Of a stretch of DNA of 64,000 nucleotides, positions 59,362-64,000 are shown piece by piece; position 1 is the stretch's first letter, and every line of letters starts with the position of its first letter. The notes under the pieces are model-generated. The model worked only from the letters and a program-made list of their open reading frames with translations. It did not search any database and was not told the DNA's origin. Source of the stretch: an uncultured Lachnospiraceae bacterium (lineage in GTDB: Bacteria; Bacillota; Clostridia; Lachnospirales; Lachnospiraceae); assembly GCA_944380315.1 (NCBI GenBank), contig CALWHG010000077.1:1-64000 (forward strand). Direction: 5' to 3'. The translations under genes were made by a program, and so were the position numbers.

Positions 59362-62300
59362 TGGCTGATGGCATGGAATACATAAATGCAAGGGAAGAAT
59401 ACATTGAGCTGATAAAGAGGGAACTTCTGGGACCGGGGTCCGAGGTGTCAATTCCCGATGCAAAGCATGAGCTGATTTCAAGCAGCCCGATTCAGAGATA
59501 TTCTGTCGGCATTCTCTTTCCGCGTAACAACAAGATGAATTCAGATAACAATGATGTCGAGACGGGAAACGGCATTGACGGCAATGATGAAGGCTTGATG
59601 AATGAGGAGGAAAACGAGGAAATTACAGGTGCCCCGCCGGAATCATATACGGAAAATGACGATAAAAACGCAGATAATGCGCCTGCCCCGGATGAAGGGG
59701 ATCTTGACGAGGAGGTAAGCCTTGCGGCTCAGAATAAACCGTCATCGTTCGGAGTGATGTTTTACGTAAACGGCAATACAGACAGGATTCACGTTTCGCT
59801 TGAATACGGAAAGTATAAGAGGGCAACGATAAAGGACTGCAGGGTTCCGCTCAGGTTTCCTGAGAACGGTCCGTATGGACTCCCGCCCGAATTCGGTTCG
59901 TACCTGAGATATGATGGCGAAGAAGGAACCGTCAGAATGGTTTCTCGACTTTCATGGAAGGAAATAAGGGAACTGAAGGAAAAATACCTCAGCGATACCG
60001 ATGTCCTTGGACTTTACGACATAATGATAAAACTGAACGGTCAGCTAAACAGCGGGTTCGTCAGGGACAACATGGTCATGGAGGACATTGAAATCATATT
60101 TGGTGGGGATGATTATACCGATAAGGCAGTTTTCCCCGTTGAAAATGAGGACATAAGGATATCGGCACTCAGGAATAAAACAGATGACGGAAGAACCGCC
60201 GTTACGATCATGGTAGTCAATGCCCATGACGGCAAGGAGAACGGGGCCAACTGTATTTTTCAGCCGGTTCTTACCGTCCATACCGAAAAGAACGATTTTG
60301 TGTTTACCGAATACGGAGGAAACGATGAATTTGCGGTAATGGATAAAGAGGAAAAATCCCTTGCGCTGCAGTACAGAAACAAACACGTATACGGCTCAGG
60401 ACTTGGAACCGCGGTAAACTGGAACGTTGATTCCGAAGGAAGGGGCGAGATTCACAATGATTTCTTCCCGGAATATGAGGTTCCTTCAATGGACTTCGGC
60501 CTTTCCGTGTCTTCGGGTGTTCCAAAGGAAGCCTTTTCAATGAAGGCACTGTCGGACCTTGACGAAAGAAGCCGTGAAGAAAAAATCGGGCTCATGAAGT
60601 TGCTTGTGGATGCCTATGGAAACTGGATAGAGAAAACCGATTCCAGAATAAAAGACCTGGATAAAAAATATCATGAAACTGCCGAAGCGAACATGAAAGG
60701 CTGTCGTGATGCCCTGAAAAGAATGAATAAGGGGCTCAAGATACTTGAAACCGATGATAAGGCGTGGGATGCATTTCAGCTTGCCAACAGGGCAATGTTC
60801 ATTCAAAGGGTGCAGCTTGCAATACAGAAAAAACATCAGTCGTGTATTACGGATGGAAGCAAGTGGTTTCAGGAAATAATCGAGGACATTGATTATCGGA
60901 CGGCGGACAGGGAGTTTAATGATCCGTTTGCGTGGAGGCCTTTTCAGCTGGCATTCATTATTATGGACGTGGCATCAATCACGGGTGATGATGACGGGGA
61001 CAGGGAACTTGTCGATCTGATATGGTTTCCCACCGGAGGAGGAAAGACCGAGGCATATCTCGGACTTACGGCATTTACCATTTTTTACAGAAGACTGGCC
61101 CATCCCGACGAAAGCGACGGTACTACGGTAATAATGCGGTATACGTTACGTCTGCTTACTTCACAGCAGTTTACGAGGGCATCCACCCTTATATGTGCGT
61201 GCGAATACATCCGTCGTGATGCGGCGTCAAGAAAACCAAGATACGGGAGATATTCCCTTGGGAAGGAATCCATTACGATAGGCCTTTGGATAGGCGGAGC
61301 GCATACCCCAAATAAAAATGATGATGCCGAAAAATGTGTTTCAAGCCTGCTGAAGGCCAGGGGGTCGTCACTTGAATACGAAAAGAGATCCTCAAACAAA
61401 TTTCAGGTCCTTAAGTGCCCGTGGTGCGGGGAAAAGATGCTTCCGGATTATGACGCAGGGACAAAGAAGGTAATCGGAAAATGGGGATATGCGATGGAAC
61501 ATGGACATTTCAGAATGGCATGTCCGAATGAGTCCTGCCCGTTTAACGGATCGCTTCCCGTTCAGGTGGTTGATGAGGAGCTTTACGCTAAACCTCCGAC
61601 CCTTCTTTTTGCGACGGTTGACAAGTTTGCCATGCTTCCCTTCATTCCCGAAATCGGCAGATTTTTTGGAAAGGATTCCGTGAACCGGGCTCCTGAACTG
61701 ATAATACAGGATGAGCTTCATCTGATATCGGGACCTCTCGGGACCATGGTCGGACTTTATGAAACCGTCATAGATGCCATGTGCGGAGCCAAAGGTGTGA
61801 AACCCAAGATAATCGCTTCAACGGCAACGATCCGCAGGGCGGCGGAACAGTGTGCATCACTTTATGACAGAAAAACAAGCCAGTTTCCGCATCCGGGAAT
61901 TGATGCGGAAGATTCGTTCTTTTCAAGGGAAGCGGAAGTCAATCTCGAAAAAGGCGTGTTCGGGCGAAAATACGTAGGGATAATGCCTGCCGGAAGAACA
62001 AAGGCGACGATGGAAGCAAAGACGATTGCGGCATTGCTTCAGAAGATTCAGGACATGGAGCTTCCGGATGAAGTAAAGGATAAATACTGGACGGAGACGG
62101 CATATTACAACAGTATGAAGGATCTTGGAAAGGGCGCCTCAATAGTAAGCGATGATGCGAAGGATGCCATGAGAAGAATGGTAAACAGGCTTAAAAGCCA
62201 TTCGGCCCTTAGGAAAATAGCTTCCTATGACGAACTGACGAGCAGGACCAATACGACCCTTCTTAACGAAACGCTGGATAAACTCGAAAAGACGGAATAT

Positions 62301-63050
62301 TCAGGGGAAGGAATAAAGAATGGAATCTATCCGAGCAACATACTGCTGGCAACCAACATGATATCGGTGGGAATAGACGTTGCAAGGCTGAACGTCATGC
62401 TCATTGTAGGACAGCCGAAGCTTACGAGCGAATATATACAGGCATCAAGCCGCGTCGGAAGAAAATATCCGGGAGTTGTTTTTACCATGTATGACGGTTC
62501 AAAAAGCCGTGACAGGTCACATTTTGAACAGTTCAGATCATACCATCAGTCATTCTACAGGTTTGTTGAACCTACCGGCGTGACCCCGTTTTCGAAGCCT
62601 TCAAGGGACAGGGCCCTTCATGCACTTATAGTGGCATGGCTGAGATTCTCGGAGCAGACATTATCGGAAGATAAGAGTGCAGGGGATTTTGACGTTGAGC
62701 GTTATGCGGACAGCCTGAAGGCGATAACAGACTTCATAGTGAACAGGGAGAAGGAAGTGACGGGAATGGTCGATCCCAACATGAAACCGGATACGGCGGA
62801 TATCCTTAATGAGATCGAAGACATTGTAAACAGGTGGAGAGAAATTATCGATGATGCGTCAGATGACCCGGACGGTATTCTCTATTACGGGCGCAGGTTT
62901 CTTGTAAATGGACCGAAGGATCATGAATATGAACTGATGAAGACGTTCGGGGTCGAAAGAAAGGATTTTGCGTTTCCGACAATGACGTCGATGAGAAACG
63001 TGGACTCAATGGTCAGAAGTAACATAATAGAATGGGAGGATCCTGCTTAA
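59358..63050 (+). CDS. drmA: DISARM helicase DrmA
   Basis: A 1230-residue superfamily 2 helicase. An acidic low-complexity part lies near 60-125. Walker A is WFPTGGGKTEAYLG (about 555-568), the DEAD-type box is IIQDELHLISGP (about 782-793), and motif VI lies around QASSRVGRKYPG (about 1028). A CxxC ... C-C zinc-like insert sits at about 690-730 (KCPWCGEKM; CPNESCPFNG). DrmA with DrmB forms the core of DISARM and binds invading DNA. It ends in TAATG overlapping drmB by one base. Full length. Confidence 0.9.
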   Translation: MMADGMEYINAREEYIELIKRELLGPGSEVSIPDAKHELISSSPIQRYSVGILFPRNNKMNSDNNDVETGNGIDGNDEGLMNEEENEEITGAPPESYTENDDKNADNAPAPDEGDLDEEVSLAAQNKPSSFGVMFYVNGNTDRIHVSLEYGKYKRATIKDCRVPLRFPENGPYGLPPEFGSYLRYDGEEGTVRMVSRLSWKEIRELKEKYLSDTDVLGLYDIMIKLNGQLNSGFVRDNMVMEDIEIIFGGDDYTDKAVFPVENEDIRISALRNKTDDGRTAVTIMVVNAHDGKENGANCIFQPVLTVHTEKNDFVFTEYGGNDEFAVMDKEEKSLALQYRNKHVYGSGLGTAVNWNVDSEGRGEIHNDFFPEYEVPSMDFGLSVSSGVPKEAFSMKALSDLDERSREEKIGLMKLLVDAYGNWIEKTDSRIKDLDKKYHETAEANMKGCRDALKRMNKGLKILETDDKAWDAFQLANRAMFIQRVQLAIQKKHQSCITDGSKWFQEIIEDIDYRTADREFNDPFAWRPFQLAFIIMDVASITGDDDGDRELVDLIWFPTGGGKTEAYLGLTAFTIFYRRLAHPDESDGTTVIMRYTLRLLTSQQFTRASTLICACEYIRRDAASRKPRYGRYSLGKESITIGLWIGGAHTPNKNDDAEKCVSSLLKARGSSLEYEKRSSNKFQVLKCPWCGEKMLPDYDAGTKKVIGKWGYAMEHGHFRMACPNESCPFNGSLPVQVVDEELYAKPPTLLFATVDKFAMLPFIPEIGRFFGKDSVNRAPELIIQDELHLISGPLGTMVGLYETVIDAMCGAKGVKPKIIASTATIRRAAEQCASLYDRKTSQFPHPGIDAEDSFFSREAEVNLEKGVFGRKYVGIMPAGRTKATMEAKTIAALLQKIQDMELPDEVKDKYWTETAYYNSMKDLGKGASIVSDDAKDAMRRMVNRLKSHSALRKIASYDELTSRTNTTLLNETLDKLEKTEYSGEGIKNGIYPSNILLATNMISVGIDVARLNVMLIVGQPKLTSEYIQASSRVGRKYPGVVFTMYDGSKSRDRSHFEQFRSYHQSFYRFVEPTGVTPFSKPSRDRALHALIVAWLRFSEQTLSEDKSAGDFDVERYADSLKAITDFIVNREKEVTGMVDPNMKPDTADILNEIEDIVNRWREIIDDASDDPDGILYYGRRFLVNGPKDHEYELMKTFGVERKDFAFPTMTSMRNVDSMVRSNIIEWEDPA

Positions 63051-64000
63051 TGAAAATGAAACCCTATAAGGGACCGTTTAGGCTTAATAAAACAAGTCAT
63101 TCCGTCAGGGCTTCCCAGGCGGTTCTGCAGTACGGCGTAGGTGCAATGGTGGATTTCCCGTCACAGACGCTCATGATGGCAGCTCCCGAGTATTGGGAAA
63201 ACAATACGGTCCCGATACATGACGACAGACTGGAGAAGGTCCTTAACGTGGATTCTTTCAGGATGCCCGCAGGCCCTGACGGGGCAAAATACAATGACGG
63301 AATAGCATACGTCAGGTTCCCAGAATGGTATTTCTGCCCGAAATGCAGACGATTCATGCCGGTTATGGACTGGGTCAGTGAATATAACAGATCAGGTTTT
63401 AAAAGGGACAGCAACGAGGATATGACGTCGAAACTCATGTGTCCGAAGGGCAGGAGTCAGCTTGTCCCCGCAAGAATAGTTACGGCCTGTTCACACGGCC
63501 ATATTGATGATTTTCCGTGGGTAAAATGGGTACACTGCAAGAACATGGTTGGAGGTCCCAAACCGGTATGCCAGCATCCTGCCCTTAAGATATATACGTC
63601 ATCCACTTCATCTGAAGGCCTTGAGGGACTTACCCTGGAATGCACGGCCTGCCATGCCAAGGCAACCTTGAAGGATGCCTTTAATAAGAATATTTTCAAA
63701 GAACTTGATGAAAAACATGACCATAAGTATGACTTTACATGTACGGGAAGACATCCCTGGAAAAACGTACGGGAAGACTGCCTTCTTTATCCGAAGGTCC
63801 TTCAGAGGGGCTCTTCTTCGGTGTATTTTCCAGTGACGGTAAGTTCCCTTGTGATACCGCCTTATTCAAGCGAACTTAACAGAAGGATCAATGAAAGTGA
63901 AAAATACACATTGTATCTTAACGCATGCAGTGAAATAAGGAAGTACATAAAAGATAAGGACCAGCTCGAAAATGCCCTGAAAGACATCATGAACGAGTAT
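63050..64000 (+). CDS. drmB: DISARM DrmB (DUF1998-type), 5' part
   Basis: 317 residues in frame to the window end. It opens RASQAVLQYGVGAMVDFPSQ after MKMKPYKGPF, a typical DrmB start, and has several cysteine/His sites likely to bind zinc (FCPKCRRFM; TACSHGHIDDFPW; CTACHAKA). DrmB carries the DUF1998 domain further downstream and acts with DrmA. The gene continues past 64000, as should drmC (a phospholipase D-type nuclease) if the locus is complete. Confidence 0.85.
   Translation, partial: MKMKPYKGPFRLNKTSHSVRASQAVLQYGVGAMVDFPSQTLMMAAPEYWENNTVPIHDDRLEKVLNVDSFRMPAGPDGAKYNDGIAYVRFPEWYFCPKCRRFMPVMDWVSEYNRSGFKRDSNEDMTSKLMCPKGRSQLVPARIVTACSHGHIDDFPWVKWVHCKNMVGGPKPVCQHPALKIYTSSTSSEGLEGLTLECTACHAKATLKDAFNKNIFKELDEKHDHKYDFTCTGRHPWKNVREDCLLYPKVLQRGSSSVYFPVTVSSLVIPPYSSELNRRINESEKYTLYLNACSEIRKYIKDKDQLENALKDIMNEY

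Overview
The window looks like chromosome of an anaerobic, low-to-moderate-GC Clostridia member, most likely Lachnospiraceae-like. The evidence is rubrerythrins, a complete rnfCDGEAB operon, a membrane pyrophosphatase, clostridial-style zinc-ribbon MscL proteins, strong AGGAGG ribosome sites and frequent ATA/AGG codons. No 16S rRNA or named marker allows a species call.

Layout. (1) 1-5.8 kb: tail of a rubrerythrin-family gene, then a block rbr - lepB - trigger-factor-like lipoprotein - GHMP kinase - rpiB - HAD phosphatase - mscL (mscL frameshifted). (2) 5.8-13.3 kb: a patchwork between two copies of that block: truncated IS30 transposase, a threonine aldolase / M20 amidohydrolase operon with a divergent LysR regulator, IS256 and MobL/MobP-type relaxase remnants, and a MATE exporter whose 3' end is cut by the relaxase remnant. 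(3) 13.4-18.9 kb: a second, diverged and intact copy of the seven-gene block. (4) 19.0-38.6 kb: tRNA-Asn and tRNA-Glu followed by a tandem array of integrated elements using the tRNA-Glu 3' end. Element 1 (about 19.19-27.11 kb) carries an AEP-type primase, a Hol-Tox type I toxin, two secreted proteins, a MobV relaxase and an integrase. Element 2 (about 27.11-36.60 kb) carries an integrase, HUH Rep, coupling protein, small relaxase, resolvase and an MmeI-like restriction-modification enzyme. A third decayed segment (36.6-38.6 kb) carries a flavodoxin and a CatA-like acetyltransferase. (5) 39.1-46.8 kb: housekeeping genes: P-loop kinase, hppA, M20 amidohydrolase, ribokinase, tRNA-Arg and tRNA-His, deoD, MFS transporter. 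(6) 46.9-52.2 kb: rnfCDGEAB. (7) 52.2-64 kb: an odd short-repeat cluster, then a YARHG lipoprotein, LemA and membrane protein, then a class 2 DISARM anti-phage locus (drmMII, drmE-like, drmA, drmB) that runs off the window end.

How it fits together: the Rnf complex and the pyrophosphatase couple ferredoxin/NAD and pyrophosphate to ion pumping, and rubrerythrins handle peroxide. Ribokinase next to deoD suggests nucleoside/ribose salvage. Two separate defence layers are present: MmeI-like RM on a mobile element and DISARM next to the Rnf operon. The strongest non-textbook signals are the duplicated seven-gene block with its isomerase-kinase-phosphatase trio, the tRNA-Glu integration array with phased arm repeats and a repeatedly renewed terminator hairpin, and the GGTAACAAGA repeats at the Rnf/DISARM boundary.
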